Shown piece by piece: positions 42,661-52,569 of a DNA stretch of 62,776 nt. Each line of letters opens with the position of its first letter. Position 1 is the stretch's first letter. The position numbers were made by a program, and so were the translations under genes. The notes below the pieces were generated by a model that was not told the origin of the DNA, made no database searches, and worked only from the letters and a program-made list of their open reading frames with translations. Origin of the DNA: an uncultured Alistipes sp. GTDB lineage: Bacteria > Bacteroidota > Bacteroidia > Bacteroidales > Rikenellaceae. The stretch spans positions 1 to 62,776 of the forward strand of contig CAJTYA010000016.1 in NCBI GenBank assembly GCA_910583985.1, in the 5' to 3' direction.

Positions 42661-44388
42661 TCAGGGCATGACCATGTTGCCCACCGTCAGATGGACGATG
42701 CGCAGCGACGGCGCTTTTTCGAGGTATACCTCCTCGAAAATCACCTTGACCGAATCCGTGCGGTATTCGAGCAGCCGGTCGCGCCAAGCCCGGAGCGAGT
42801 CGTCCGGCGGCACGACCGTGCCGCCGGGATCGTAGGAAGTGCCGGCGAGCTGGGCCCGCAGCATGTCGGCCGCGGCCGCGATCAGCACGGTGTCGCCCTC
42901 GGAGGTGCGGACAACGAGCGTGTCATGGTCGAAACGGGAGAACGGATGCCTTCCGTCCTCGTAATTCCGCACGTCGTACAGCCTGCCGTAGCCCGATATG
43001 TCGGCCGGCCGGTCCTCCGCGTCCAGCCGCAGGCCTTTGGCTTCGATGTCTTCGACTTCCGTGAACGCGTGGGGATAGACGACATAGTCTTCCAGCGCCG
43101 CGGGAACGATCTTCCTTCGCAGGTCGTCCGCACCGGCGATGCCGTAGCGTTCTTTCAGTGCGTCGGTGCCGCCTGCCCGGCCGAGGTAGAGGAACGATTC
43201 GTAGAGTTCCCGGTAGTCTTCCCTGCGGAGCGTGTCCGCGTCGGGCCGTTTCGTTTTCACGAGGCGGCCCGTCGGGTCCGTGAGGCCGAGCCGCGTCGCG
43301 ATGCGGTCCGTCCGACGGAACTGGGAGCGCAGACCGATGGCTTCGGCCGTGAGTCCCGGAACGTAGGTGAACAGCGCCAGCAGCCCGGCCGCCGCGATCG
43401 TGGCGTAGAAATACCGGTCCGTGCGGCGGTTCAGGAACATCAGTACGGTCAGCGTCATGATGGCTCCGCAGACGAGCAGGTAGACCCTCTCCTGCGTGAA
43501 TCCGTACTGGTGGATGCGGTAGCCGGCCCCGACCCAGAACATGCCTAACGCCGGCAGGGCGATGAGGCTGAACCGTTTGTAGTACCAGTCGTAGAGCTGC
43601 CGGTGCAGCAGAGGCTGGACGGCCTTGACGAGCAGCGCCACGATGGCATAGCCGAAAACCAGATAGGCGACTCCGCCTTTGGGAAGCGACCACCGCAGCA
43701 GGATCGTCGCGAAATAGACATAGAGAATGGTCGTGTAGACGATCACCGCCGGAGTCAGGACGTAATTCGTCAGGATGTCGAAAAACGCCGAGGTCCGGAT
43801 GCCCGGATCCTCGTCGCTGTCGCTGTCGAACGACAGGAAGCCGATCGGAAAGAGCACCGTGAAGGCCGCGAGCATCGCGTAGAACGAGAAGTCGTCTTCG
43901 ACGGAGTGGAAGACATCGAAAATGTATACGACTGAGAAGAAGATGGCGATGACGGCTAAAAAGGTCACCAGAGCGAGCAGCAGCGCGGCCGTCAGGTCGT
44001 AGACGTAGCGCAGGACCCGTTCGACGAAAGGTTTGTTTTCGCGGATGAGGGTGCAGGCGGCCAGCCCCAATCCGCAGACGGCCAGCGTGACGGAGTAGTT
44101 CGCCGGGTCGGCCCATGCCGCCACGTCCGTTCCGATCCACGGGAACGCCGCCAGCGGAGAGAGGTAGTACAGGATGCGGATTTTCCCTTTTCGGCACAGC
44201 TTGTTGAGTATGCGCGAGAAGCAGAAAAATACGGGCAGCAGCAGACCGTAGGCTTCGTTCTCGCCGAAAGCGTCTTCCCGGATGAGCGAGAGGACGAGCA
44301 GCGAATAGAAGCTCAGGAACGTTTCGGCGGGCGCGTGCCGCACGGTCCGGCCCAGATTGGCGATCAGGCGTTTGATTTTTTCTTTCAT
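42661..44388 (-). CDS. DUF4153-family multi-pass membrane protein
   Basis: 575 residues with about ten to eleven hydrophobic segments in the first 360 residues (for example LAVCGLGLAACTLI, ALVTFLAVIAIFFSVVYIF, VIVYTTILYVYFATILL), followed by a C-terminal soluble domain of about 200 residues rich in charged residues (DADTLRREDYRELYE, AEDRPADISGYGRLYDVRNY). This matches Bacteroidetes DUF4153 proteins, whose function is unknown. The start is the ATG before KEKIKRLIANL. Exact TAATTTTG at 44537-44530 is the likely promoter. Confidence 0.8.
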   Translation of the reverse strand: MKEKIKRLIANLGRTVRHAPAETFLSFYSLLVLSLIREDAFGENEAYGLLLPVFFCFSRILNKLCRKGKIRILYYLSPLAAFPWIGTDVAAWADPANYSVTLAVCGLGLAACTLIRENKPFVERVLRYVYDLTAALLLALVTFLAVIAIFFSVVYIFDVFHSVEDDFSFYAMLAAFTVLFPIGFLSFDSDSDEDPGIRTSAFFDILTNYVLTPAVIVYTTILYVYFATILLRWSLPKGGVAYLVFGYAIVALLVKAVQPLLHRQLYDWYYKRFSLIALPALGMFWVGAGYRIHQYGFTQERVYLLVCGAIMTLTVLMFLNRRTDRYFYATIAAAGLLALFTYVPGLTAEAIGLRSQFRRTDRIATRLGLTDPTGRLVKTKRPDADTLRREDYRELYESFLYLGRAGGTDALKERYGIAGADDLRRKIVPAALEDYVVYPHAFTEVEDIEAKGLRLDAEDRPADISGYGRLYDVRNYEDGRHPFSRFDHDTLVVRTSEGDTVLIAAAADMLRAQLAGTSYDPGGTVVPPDDSLRAWRDRLLEYRTDSVKVIFEEVYLEKAPSLRIVHLTVGNMVMP

Positions 44389-44529
44389 TTCGGTGGATGT
44401 CGGATGGCGTTCGTTTTTTCGGGAAAGAACGGTGGCTTTCTCGGTTCCCTTTTTCGGCTTCCGCCGGAGCTCCGGAACGGTCCGGTCATAGGGACGGGAG
44501 GCCTCGGAGGGGGGCGGAAAAGTCGGAAA

Positions 44530-44537
44530 CAAAATTA
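44530..44537 (-). promoter_or_regulatory. promoter of the DUF4153 gene
   Basis: Minus-strand TAATTTTG matches TAnnTTTG; leader of about 135 nt. Confidence 0.45.
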
Positions 44538-44734
44538 CGGACCTTCGACAAAAACGGCAAGCCCGTTCGGTCGTTTCGGCCCTTTTGCGTTACGAATCGG
44601 ATCGACTCCGCACCGATCCGCCGGTCGTGCGCTCGGCAGACGGCGGCTGTCGTTCCCGAACGGCCGGTCCCCTTTCGGCTTTCGGCGGACCGTCGCCGGT
44701 GTCCGTGCCCCGAAGCGTGGAATGTGTCCGGAGG

Positions 44735-46078
44735 TTACCGCTCGAAGACGAGCGCCCGGCCCCGGAGCGAGGTGTCCGCCTTTCCGTCGAGATAGACGGT
44801 GCGGCCGTTGACGAGCGTGCGCGTGATGCGATGCGAGAAGGCGACGCCTTCGAAGGGCGACCATCCGCACTTGTAGAGGATGTTCTCCGGACCGACGGTC
44901 CAACGGTCGCCGGGCCGCACCAACACGATGTCGGCGAAATATCCCTCGCGCAGAAAGCCCCGCTTCGATACGCGGAACCGGACGGCCGGAGCGTGGCACA
45001 TCTTTTCGACGACTTTCTCGACCGGGAAGACGCCCTGTGCGGCGAGCTCCAGCATGGCCGCGAGCGAGTGTTGCACGAGCGGCCCGCCGGAGGGGGCTTC
45101 CCCGTAGGGACGCCGTTTCTCTTCGAGCGTGTGGGGGGCGTGGTCGGTGGCCACCATGTCCACCTTTCCGTTCATGATGCCCTGCCGCAGTGCTTGGCGG
45201 TCGGCCTCGGTTTTGACGGCGGGGTTCCATTTGATGAAGTTCCCCTTGCGGGCATAGTCGCCGTCGCTGAACCAAAGGTGATGGACGCAGACTTCGTTGG
45301 TGATGCGCTTTTCGGCGAGCGGCTTGGCGGCGTCGAAAAGGTCCAGCTCCCGCGCCGTGCTCAGATGGAGCACATGCAGATCGGCACCGTATCGCGTGGC
45401 CAGTTCCACGGCCCGCGCCGACGAACGGTAGCACGCTTCGGCCGAGCGGACAAGGGGGTGTATCGCCGCGGTCGGTTCGCCCTCGCAGAGCGCTTCGTAT
45501 TTTTTCAGGTTGGCCCGGATCGTCGCCTCGTCTTCGCAGTGCGTGGCCACGAGGACGGGCGATTCGGCGAACACGGCGCGCAGGGCTGCATCGTCGTCCA
45601 CCAGCATGTTGCCCGTGGACGATCCCATGAAGAGCTTGACGCCGCAGACCCGGTGCGGATCGACGCGGCGGATTTCGTCGATGTTGTCGTTCGTGGCTCC
45701 CAGATAGAAGGAGTAGTTGACGAGGGAGGTCTCGGCGGCGCGTTCGAATTTCTCTTCGAGGCGTTCGCCGGTGACGGTGGGCGGCTTGACGTTGGGCATG
45801 TCCATGAACGAGGTGATCCCTCCGGCGGCGGCGGCGATCGACTCGCTGCGGATGTCGGCCTTGTAGGTCAGGCCCGGTTCGCGGAAATGCACCTGATCGT
45901 CGATCGCGCCGGGCAGTACCCATTGCCCCGCCGCGTCGATTTCCGTGCCGTCGAACCGTTCGTGGGGGTAGGGACCGCGCCCGACCGTCTCGATGCGGTC
46001 GCCCGCGACAACGAGGTAGCCTTCGAACCGCTCGCCTCCGTCGACGAGCGTTCCGCCCCGGATCAGCAGACGTTCCAT
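44735..46078 (-). CDS. pyrC: dihydroorotase
   Basis: 447 residues, amidohydrolase fold. Cyclises N-carbamoyl-aspartate to dihydroorotate in pyrimidine synthesis. The metal motif reads DDQVHFREPGL (residues 60-70), with Gln where the usual DxHxH has its first His; I recall this as common in Bacteroidetes enzymes. GVKLFMGSSTGNM, HCEDEATI, LHVLHLSTA and VATDHAPHTLEEK complete the site. Follows the mannosyltransferase-like gene with a one-base gap, so the two are cotranscribed. Confidence 0.9.
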   Translation of the reverse strand: MERLLIRGGTLVDGGERFEGYLVVAGDRIETVGRGPYPHERFDGTEIDAAGQWVLPGAIDDQVHFREPGLTYKADIRSESIAAAAGGITSFMDMPNVKPPTVTGERLEEKFERAAETSLVNYSFYLGATNDNIDEIRRVDPHRVCGVKLFMGSSTGNMLVDDDAALRAVFAESPVLVATHCEDEATIRANLKKYEALCEGEPTAAIHPLVRSAEACYRSSARAVELATRYGADLHVLHLSTARELDLFDAAKPLAEKRITNEVCVHHLWFSDGDYARKGNFIKWNPAVKTEADRQALRQGIMNGKVDMVATDHAPHTLEEKRRPYGEAPSGGPLVQHSLAAMLELAAQGVFPVEKVVEKMCHAPAVRFRVSKRGFLREGYFADIVLVRPGDRWTVGPENILYKCGWSPFEGVAFSHRITRTLVNGRTVYLDGKADTSLRGRALVFER

Positions 46079-46079
46079 G

Positions 46080-46805
46080 CTATCGTTCTTTTCGGGGACG
46101 GATCGAACGGAAGCGGAGCTTCATGACGCCGAAGAAGGCTTCGCGGAAAATGCCGCCGCTCATTTTCGAGGCGCCGAGCGTCCGTTCGGTAAAGACGATG
46201 GGCACTTCCTCGACGCGGAAACCGAGTTTCCATGCCGTGTATTTCATTTCGATCTGGAAACCGTAGCCTTTCATCCGCACGTCGTCGAGGTTCATCTTCC
46301 TCAGCAGGTCCGCGCTGTAACAGACGAAGCCCGCCGTCGCGTCGCGCACCGGCATGCCCGTTACTAAACGCACGTAGGCCGAAGCGTAATAGGACATCAG
46401 CACGCGTTTCATCGGCCAGTTGACGACGTTCACGCCCGTGATGTAACGCGAACCGATCACCAAATCGGCGCCCGCCTCGGCCGCCTGCGCGAGACGCACC
46501 AGATCGTCGGGATTGTGCGAGAAGTCGCAGTCCATCTCGAATACGTGGTCGTAGCCCTTTTCGAGCGCCCAACGGAATCCGGCGAGGTAGGCGGTGCCAA
46601 GGCCTAACTTGCCCGAACGCTCGATGAGGTGGAGCCTGTCGGGATGGTCTTTCTGTCTTTCCTTCACGACGTCGGCCGTGCCGTCGGGCGACCCGTCGTC
46701 GATGATGAGCAGATCGAACGGTTCGCTCAGCGAGAACACTTTCTCGATCATCGCAGCGATGTTGTCGATCTCGTTGTAGGTCGGGATAATCACCAGATTC
46801 CTCAT
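46080..46805 (-). CDS. polyprenol monophosphomannose synthase-like glycosyltransferase (GT2)
   Basis: 241 residues. VIIPTYNEIDNIAAMI, LIIDDGSPDGTADVV and MDCDFSHNPDDL (DxD-type metal site) are the GT2/DPM1 motifs; GSRYITGVNVVNWPMKR and CYSADLLRKMNLDDV follow the dolichol-phosphate-mannose synthase pattern. It probably transfers mannose from GDP-mannose to a polyprenyl phosphate at the inner membrane face for O-glycosylation or envelope glycans. No C-terminal membrane helices. First gene of a two-gene unit with pyrC. Confidence 0.85.
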   Translation of the reverse strand: MRNLVIIPTYNEIDNIAAMIEKVFSLSEPFDLLIIDDGSPDGTADVVKERQKDHPDRLHLIERSGKLGLGTAYLAGFRWALEKGYDHVFEMDCDFSHNPDDLVRLAQAAEAGADLVIGSRYITGVNVVNWPMKRVLMSYYASAYVRLVTGMPVRDATAGFVCYSADLLRKMNLDDVRMKGYGFQIEMKYTAWKLGFRVEEVPIVFTERTLGASKMSGGIFREAFFGVMKLRFRSIRPRKER

Positions 46806-46835
46806 AACTCGTATCCGTTTGTAGAACAAAAATAG

Positions 46836-46843
46836 TAATTTTG
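46836..46843 (+). promoter_or_regulatory. promoter of the COG2509 flavoprotein gene
   Basis: TAATTTTG, exact match, 30 nt before the ATG. Confidence 0.5.
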
Positions 46844-46873
46844 GCGGATAATGGCGCTTATCCGTTAAAAATT

Positions 46874-48430
46874 ATGCCTTTCGATCTTTCGCTGGTTCTG
46901 ACGCCCCGCGAGGCGTCGGACGTGGCCTTTTATCTTCCCCAAATCGCCCGGCGGCTTTCCGTCGCCCAGTCGCGCATCGCGCTGGTGCGCACCGTGCGGC
47001 GTTCCGTCGACGCCCGCGGCAGGCAGATCCGCGTCCATCTCGGTGTGCAGGTTTACGTGGACGACGAGCGGGCGCCCGATCCGGTGCGGTTCGACTATCC
47101 GGACGTGACGGGCCGCACGCCGGTGGTGGTCGTGGGGGCCGGGCCTGCAGGGCTGTTCGCGGCGTTGAGGCTCATCGAGCGCGGTCTGCGGCCCATCGTG
47201 CTCGAACGCGGTCGCGACGTGTCGTCCCGCAAGAGGGACATCGCCCGCATCAACCGCAACGGCGAGGTCGATCCCGACTCGAACTACGCTTTCGGCGAGG
47301 GCGGGGCGGGAACCTATTCCGACGGCAAGCTCTTCACGCGCTCCAAGAAACGGGGCGACTACCGCAAGGCGCTCGAAGTGTTCCGCTTCCACGGGGCCGA
47401 CGAGTCGATTCTCTACGACGCGCATCCCCACATCGGGACTGACCGCCTGCCGCGCATCATCGCGGCCATGCGGCAGACGATCCTTTCCGCCGGCGGGGAG
47501 GTCCGTTTCGGGGCGAAGGCGACGGGGCTCGCTCTGCGCGGCGACCGCATCGTCGGGGTACGGATCGGCGATACGCTCGTCGAGGGTGCGGCCGTGATTC
47601 TGGCCACGGGCCATTCGGCGCGCGATGTCTACGAAATGCTCTACGAGGGCGGTGTACAGGTCGAGGCGAAGGCTTTCGCGATGGGGGTCCGCGTCGAACA
47701 TCCCCAGCGGCTCATCGACGCGGCACAGTATCACCGCCCCGTTCGGGGCGAGTATCTGCCTGCGGCGGCCTATTCGCTGGTGAGCCAGATCGGGGGGCGG
47801 GGCGTTTATTCGTTCTGCATGTGTCCGGGCGGGTTCATCGTGCCGGCCATGACGCGCACCGGCGAGTCGGTCGTCAACGGCATGTCGCCTTCGGGCCGCA
47901 ATTCGGTCTATGCCAATTCGGGCATCGTCACCGAAGTGAGGCTCTCCGATTTCGAATTCCTGCGCGAGCGGTACGGTGCGCTGGCGGGACTCCGCTTCCA
48001 GCAGCAGCTTGAAGAACGGGCCTACGCTCAGGTGGCCGACCGGCAGGTGGCGCCGGCCCAGCGACTGTCCGATTTCGTCGCCGGGCGTCGCTCGCGGACG
48101 CTGCCTTCGTGCTCTTATGTGCCCGGCGTGTCGCCCACGGAGATGCACCGCTGGCTGCCCGGTTTTATCGCCGATTCGTTGCGGGGCGGTTTCGCTTCGT
48201 TCGGCAAAAAGCTGAGGGGTTTCGTCACCGACGAAGCGATCGTCGTGGGAGTGGAGTCGCGCACGTCGTCGCCGGTCCGTATTCCGCGCGATCCCGATAC
48301 GCTGATGCACCCCCGGATCGAGGGGCTGTTCCCCTGCGGCGAAGGGGCCGGCTATGCGGGCGGCATCGTCTCGGCCGCCATCGACGGAGAGCGTTGCGCC
48401 GACCGGGCGGCTGATTGGGCGGTCCGATAG
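46874..48430 (+). CDS. FAD-dependent dehydrogenase of the COG2509 type
   Basis: 518 residues. FAD-binding GAGPAG at 88-93 followed by VLERGRDVSSRKRDIARI, the family stretch NYAFGEGGAGTYSDGKLFTR, and VILATGHSARDVYEML. An N-terminal 80-residue domain precedes the Rossmann fold. SFCMCPGGFIVPA and the C-terminal GLFPCGEGAGYAGGI are typical of this widely conserved but uncharacterised family. The reaction is unknown. The ATG of MPFDLSLVLT is chosen over an ATG 11 codons upstream that overlaps the promoter. Confidence 0.85.
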   Translation: MPFDLSLVLTPREASDVAFYLPQIARRLSVAQSRIALVRTVRRSVDARGRQIRVHLGVQVYVDDERAPDPVRFDYPDVTGRTPVVVVGAGPAGLFAALRLIERGLRPIVLERGRDVSSRKRDIARINRNGEVDPDSNYAFGEGGAGTYSDGKLFTRSKKRGDYRKALEVFRFHGADESILYDAHPHIGTDRLPRIIAAMRQTILSAGGEVRFGAKATGLALRGDRIVGVRIGDTLVEGAAVILATGHSARDVYEMLYEGGVQVEAKAFAMGVRVEHPQRLIDAAQYHRPVRGEYLPAAAYSLVSQIGGRGVYSFCMCPGGFIVPAMTRTGESVVNGMSPSGRNSVYANSGIVTEVRLSDFEFLRERYGALAGLRFQQQLEERAYAQVADRQVAPAQRLSDFVAGRRSRTLPSCSYVPGVSPTEMHRWLPGFIADSLRGGFASFGKKLRGFVTDEAIVVGVESRTSSPVRIPRDPDTLMHPRIEGLFPCGEGAGYAGGIVSAAIDGERCADRAADWAVR

Positions 48431-49232
48431 CGGTGCCGGCGGGGCATTGCCGGTAGCGGCGGAAAGTGCAGACTGTGCCCGTCGGACGACTGCAGCGGGT
48501 CCTTTTGTCCCGTTCCGTCGCCGGATGCCGCCGGCGAACAGGGCGAACCGGTTGTCTGCCGCATTCGTCCGTCGGGATATGGATGACCGTGCCGCCGGCC
48601 GTTCGCGGCGTTTTGCCCACAGTCTTTTGCCCCTCCCGTTCGTTCCCGTTTTTTCATACCCGTTTCTCGATGCGGATCGCCCGCGTATGTAGTCGTGTCG
48701 CGCGGCTGCCTGCTTCGGTCGTCGGCTCGCGCGGACTTTTCCGGGAGCGGGCGGGCGCTGCGTTTTTCCTGCATGCGCCGGGCGGAAATTTTGTTTCCGG
48801 CGTTCGTTTCGGGTTCGCGACCGTGCGCCGGGGCCGGGATGCCACGAAGTGCGGGCGGCGCGATACGTTTTACCTTCCGGAATGGAATCGGCTTGGGGCT
48901 TCGCCTCGGTTCCGGAATGACGTTCCGGGGCGTGTCGTCCCGAAAACGATTCGTCGGAGCATCGCGGAATACGCAAAACGAGTCCGGGAGAAGCGGCGGA
49001 AACGTTTCTGCTGCTTCTCCCGGACTCGGTGTTTCTTCGTCGCTCGACCGCTGCAAGAGGAAGGTCGGAGATTCGTTTCTGCGATGCGGGCGTTTCTCCG
49101 CTGTTCGGACTTCGAGGCGCTTTGCCGGGTGACGGTCTTGTGTCCCGGACATAAATCGTCGCCTCGTCCGGGCGGAACGATTCTCCGCACGAGGGGCCGA
49201 TATTCCTCCCGCCGTGGTTCTGCCTCGATGCC
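48431..49232. other. 800-bp gene-free region with a terminator
   Basis: No coding gene. A perfect 16-bp hairpin (48979-48994 with 49013-49028) flanked by A-rich and T-rich runs lies in the middle. It is far from both flanking stops (550 and 205 nt), so it may end an unrecognised short transcript. Confidence 0.4.
48979..49028. terminator. isolated 16-bp terminator-like hairpin
   Basis: CGAGTCCGGGAGAAGC pairs with GCTTCTCCCGGACTCG, then GTGTTTCTT. The AAAA left flank would allow minus-strand use downstream of cysK. Confidence 0.6.
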
Positions 49233-50183
49233 CTAAAGCGGATATTCGTCGTAGGCGTAGAGTTGGGTCGACAGGTAGCGCTCTCCGGTGTCGGGCAGCA
49301 GCACGACGATTCTTTTGCCCTCGTTTTCGGGCCTCGTGGCCAGCTGGGTGGCTGCCCGGAGCGCCGCGCCGGACGATATGCCGACGAGGAGCCCTTCGCT
49401 CTTGGCCGCTTCGCGTGCGGTGCGTATGGCGTCGTCTCCGGGGATGGCGATCACTTCGTCCACGACGGTGGCGTCGTAGGTGCGGGGAACGAATCCGGCG
49501 CCGATGCCCTGTATTTTGTGGGGACCGGGTGTGCCGCCCGACAGGACGGGAGATTCCGCCGGCTCGACGGCGATGATGCGTATGGCCGGGTCGAGTTCCT
49601 TGAGCCGAGCGCCGGTTCCGCTGACCGTGCCGCCGGTGCCGACGCCTGCGACGAAGAAGTCGATGCGTCCGTCCGTATCGGCCCATATTTCCTCGGCGGT
49701 CGTCCGTCGGTGGGCGGCGGGGTTGGCCGGGTTGTCGAACTGGCGGAGGATGACGGCCCGCTGCGGATCGGCGTCGCGGAGCGCTTCGGCCTTGGCGATG
49801 GCGCCTTTCATGCCCTCCGCTCCGGGCGTGAGCACGATGCGTGCGCCGAGCGCCGCGAGCAGCTTCCGCCGTTCGAGGCTCATCGTTTCGGGCATCGTGA
49901 GCGTCAGCCGGTAGCCTTTGGCCGCCGACACGAGGGCGAGTCCCACGCCCGTGTTGCCGCTGGTGGGTTCGATGATTTCCATGCCTTCGCGGAGCGTGCC
50001 GGCTTTTTCCGCGTCTTCGATCATGGCCAGCGCGATGCGGTCCTTGACGCTGCCTCCCGGATTGAAGTATTCCAGTTTGGCGACGATTTCGGCCTTCAGG
50101 CCGTGCGTGCGGTCGTAGTGCGCGAGCTCCAGCAGCGGCGTGTGGCCGATGAGTTCGGTGAGTTGTCGGGCGATTTTAGCCAT
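49233..50183 (-). CDS. cysK: cysteine synthase A (O-acetylserine sulfhydrylase)
   Basis: 316 residues. PLP-binding Lys K47 in NPGGSVKDR, substrate loop TSGNTG near 74-79, GTGGTVSGTG for the PLP phosphate, and ISSGAALRA near the C-terminus. Makes cysteine from O-acetylserine and sulfide. Single-gene unit; no CysE nearby. Confidence 0.93.
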   Translation of the reverse strand: MAKIARQLTELIGHTPLLELAHYDRTHGLKAEIVAKLEYFNPGGSVKDRIALAMIEDAEKAGTLREGMEIIEPTSGNTGVGLALVSAAKGYRLTLTMPETMSLERRKLLAALGARIVLTPGAEGMKGAIAKAEALRDADPQRAVILRQFDNPANPAAHRRTTAEEIWADTDGRIDFFVAGVGTGGTVSGTGARLKELDPAIRIIAVEPAESPVLSGGTPGPHKIQGIGAGFVPRTYDATVVDEVIAIPGDDAIRTAREAAKSEGLLVGISSGAALRAATQLATRPENEGKRIVVLLPDTGERYLSTQLYAYDEYPL

Positions 50184-51289
50184 TTTCGTATCGTTTTATA
50201 AGGTTCGTTTCTCGTTGTGTCCGTGTTCGAAAGCGTTTTGTCATCGGCTCTTTGCCGGAGAGCGGACTCAGCTGCGGCGCCTCCTCACGAACGTCCTCCG
50301 GGGGACGGGACCTGCCGTCGTGCCCGTCCTGCTTCGCAAAGAGGAGGCTCGTGCCGCGGCCGGCCGGGACACGGGTTCCGAAAAGGGTCTGCCTACCGCA
50401 TGAAAACGCGGCACCGGGCTCGACAACTTGCCCCTGCGCCGGTATGGGTCCGGAAGACCGTTCCGGCGGGCATTACCCCGTCTGCGTCTCCTGTCGTTCC
50501 GCACGGAATCGACGTGCGTCCGGAGCATCCCGAAATCCCGTTGCGATTCCTGCGGGGAGTGTTCCTTCCGCGTCCTTTGTTTCGAAACTGGTCGCCCGGA
50601 GAGGGCGGCACATGCTTCGGGTGCGTTCCGTCTCCGGATGAATCCCGCAAACGTCGAAAGTACCGGTCGCTTGGCGCGAAAATCTTTCGTGACGATCCGT
50701 TCGTCGGACGGAGCAATATTACGGAATTGTCGTTTGTCCTGCAAGATATTTGCCATTTCCGTCTCCGGTTTTCGGACGTCGCTCGGCTGTTTTTCGCACG
50801 GCGGGCGTTCGGTCGCTTCCGTGGGCCGGTATTTTGTTCCGGCTTTGCCGCCGAAATCCCGCTGCCGGCAATTTTCCCGTTGTCCGTCGTCTTCTCGCCG
50901 CCGACGTTTCCGACTTCGCCGACTTCGGAGACGAAGAATGCCCTCCTTGCGGCAGAGCTTCGAACCCCTTCCGAGGCGATACCTTGTCGGGCTTTCTGCG
51001 CCGGGTGTGTGTGCGATGCCGGATCGGATGGCGTTCCGTGCCGGAAATCTGTCGTCTTCGTTCTTTCGTTGCGAAAGAGCTTTTCATCCCGGATGACCTC
51101 GGACCGGGCGCCGGCCGGGAGGGTATGGAGAACGGTCCGAAACCTCAGTCCGGTTGCCGTCGCAGAAACGGCGGTGCCGGAGCATGTTCCCGTATCCGCC
51201 TCGGCCTCGGCCTCGGCATCGACAGGGACCGGGAGCCGGGAACCGGGGAAACGCGTGTCGTCGAGCGGATGTCGGACGTCCCGAAAGAA
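50184..51289. other. 1.1-kb gene-free region
   Basis: No open frame has family similarity. A short (CTCGGC)3 run occurs near 51199-51217. Nothing else is recognisable; its length is notable next to compact ribosomal genes. Confidence 0.4.
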
Positions 51290-51323
51290 AAACGAGCCTC
51301 CGCATTTTCGCAGAGGCTCGTTT
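51290..51323 (-). terminator. terminator of rplU-rpmA
   Basis: AAACGAGCCTC pairs with GAGGCTCGTTT; on the minus strand TTTTTCTTTC follows. About 30 nt after the rpmA stop. Confidence 0.8.
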
Positions 51324-51351
51324 CGAACGATTCGGTCGTCCGGTTTCCGTG

Positions 51352-51609
51352 TTACGACAACGGAATGACGGAGACGTATGATTTGTCTTTGCCTTTTTTC
51401 TTGAATGAGACGGTGCCGTCTACAAGGGCGAAGAGCGTGTGGTCCTTGCCCATGCCTACGTTTTCGCCCGGATTGTGCACGGTGCCCCGCTGGCGGACCA
51501 GAATGTTGCCGGCTTTGGCTACCTGACCGCCGAACAGTTTCACGCCGAGTCGTTTGCTTTCGGATTCACGGCCGTTCTTGGAGCTACCTACCCCTTTTTT
51601 ATGTGCCAT
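51352..51609 (-). CDS. rpmA: 50S ribosomal protein L27
   Basis: 85 residues starting MAHKKGVGSSKNGRESESKR, the mature N-terminus with no Firmicutes-type cleaved extension. RQRGTVHNPGENVGMGKDHT is the family signature. Its N-terminal tail reaches the peptidyl transferase centre. Follows rplU by 19 nt in the usual operon. Confidence 0.97.
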   Translation of the reverse strand: MAHKKGVGSSKNGRESESKRLGVKLFGGQVAKAGNILVRQRGTVHNPGENVGMGKDHTLFALVDGTVSFKKKGKDKSYVSVIPLS

Positions 51610-51628
51610 TTCTCTGTCGTTTTAAACG

Positions 51629-51940
51629 TTAAGCTTTGATATCTTCGATCTCGATCTGAGTCAGGTACTGACGGTGTCCGTTCTTGACCTGATAGCCTTT
51701 TCTTCTCTTTTTCTTGAAGACGATCACCTTGTCGTCCTTGAGGTGTTTGAGAATTTTGGCGCTCACTACGGCCCCTTCTACTACAGGTGTGCCGACTTTA
51801 ACCTGACCGTCGTTGTCTGTAAGCAGGATTTTGTCGAAGCTCAGCGAAGTGCCTTCCTCTCCGCTAAGACGGTGTACATAGAGCTTGCGACCTTTTTCAG
51901 CTTTGAACTGCTGACCTGCGATTTCTACGATTGCGTACAT
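51629..51940 (-). CDS. rplU: 50S ribosomal protein L21
   Basis: 103 residues: MYAIVEIAGQQFKAEKGRKL, VKVGTPVVEGAVVSAKIL, FKKKRRKGYQVKNGHRQ. Binds 23S rRNA near L20. The ATG is chosen at MYAIVE; an in-frame upstream ATG would overlap the promoter leader. Promoter: TAAATTTG with TTTG 19 nt upstream. Confidence 0.97.
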   Translation of the reverse strand: MYAIVEIAGQQFKAEKGRKLYVHRLSGEEGTSLSFDKILLTDNDGQVKVGTPVVEGAVVSAKILKHLKDDKVIVFKKKRRKGYQVKNGHRQYLTQIEIEDIKA

Positions 51941-51977
51941 TAATAAATCTGAGTTATTGTATTGCACAATTGGAATG

Positions 51978-51985
51978 CAAATTTA
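51978..51985 (-). promoter_or_regulatory. rplU-rpmA promoter
   Basis: Minus-strand TAAATTTG with a TTTG 19 nt upstream; both consensus elements are exact. Confidence 0.65.
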
Positions 51986-52256
51986 CGAATCTTTTGCAAA
52001 GTAACAAAACCTGTCCGTTTTTTTCTCCGAAAAACGCATGCCCCGACGCTCCGGTACCGTATGCCGCCGCCCGCCGGAGTGTTCTTCGGGGCCAAACGGC
52101 TGTGTCTACGCGGAAAAACGGAAAATTTCCCGGAGCGGAAACCGTCGCCCGGTACGGCGTAATTTTTGAAAGCCCGTTACGGTCGTCCGCCCGGTGCGAT
52201 TTGACAAACTCGGAATAAAGGCGTATATTTAAACCGGATTTCGAAGCGTTTTTTCA

Positions 52257-52562
52257 ATGTATATCGTCAATACTTCGTTTACGGTCGATCCCCGCGTCCA
52301 CGACCGTTGGCTGGAGACGTTGCGCGGCGGTTATCTGCCGTCGCTGCGGATGCGGGGACTGGACGGAATCGTCTTTACGCGGGTGCTCTCGGAGCGGACC
52401 GAGGATCATTTCACCTATTCGCTGCAGGTCGTTCTGGAGGACATGGCCGCCTACCGGCTCTATGCCGAAGAGATATTTCCCGAATACGCCGGGACGGCCC
52501 GCAAGGTGTTCGGTGACCGGGTATTGTGGTTCAATTCTTTGTTGAAACGTGTGGAAGAATAA
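52257..52562 (+). CDS. DUF4286-family protein
   Basis: 101 residues: MYIVNTSFTVDPRVHDRWLE, then SYSLQV-type strand FTYSLQVVLEDMAAYRLYAE, ending VLWFNSLLKRVEE. It matches the small ferredoxin-like DUF4286 family of Bacteroidetes; function unknown. The stop is 7 nt before the GH31 ATG, so they are probably cotranscribed. Confidence 0.8.
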   Translation: MYIVNTSFTVDPRVHDRWLETLRGGYLPSLRMRGLDGIVFTRVLSERTEDHFTYSLQVVLEDMAAYRLYAEEIFPEYAGTARKVFGDRVLWFNSLLKRVEE

Positions 52563-52569
52563 TAGAAAG

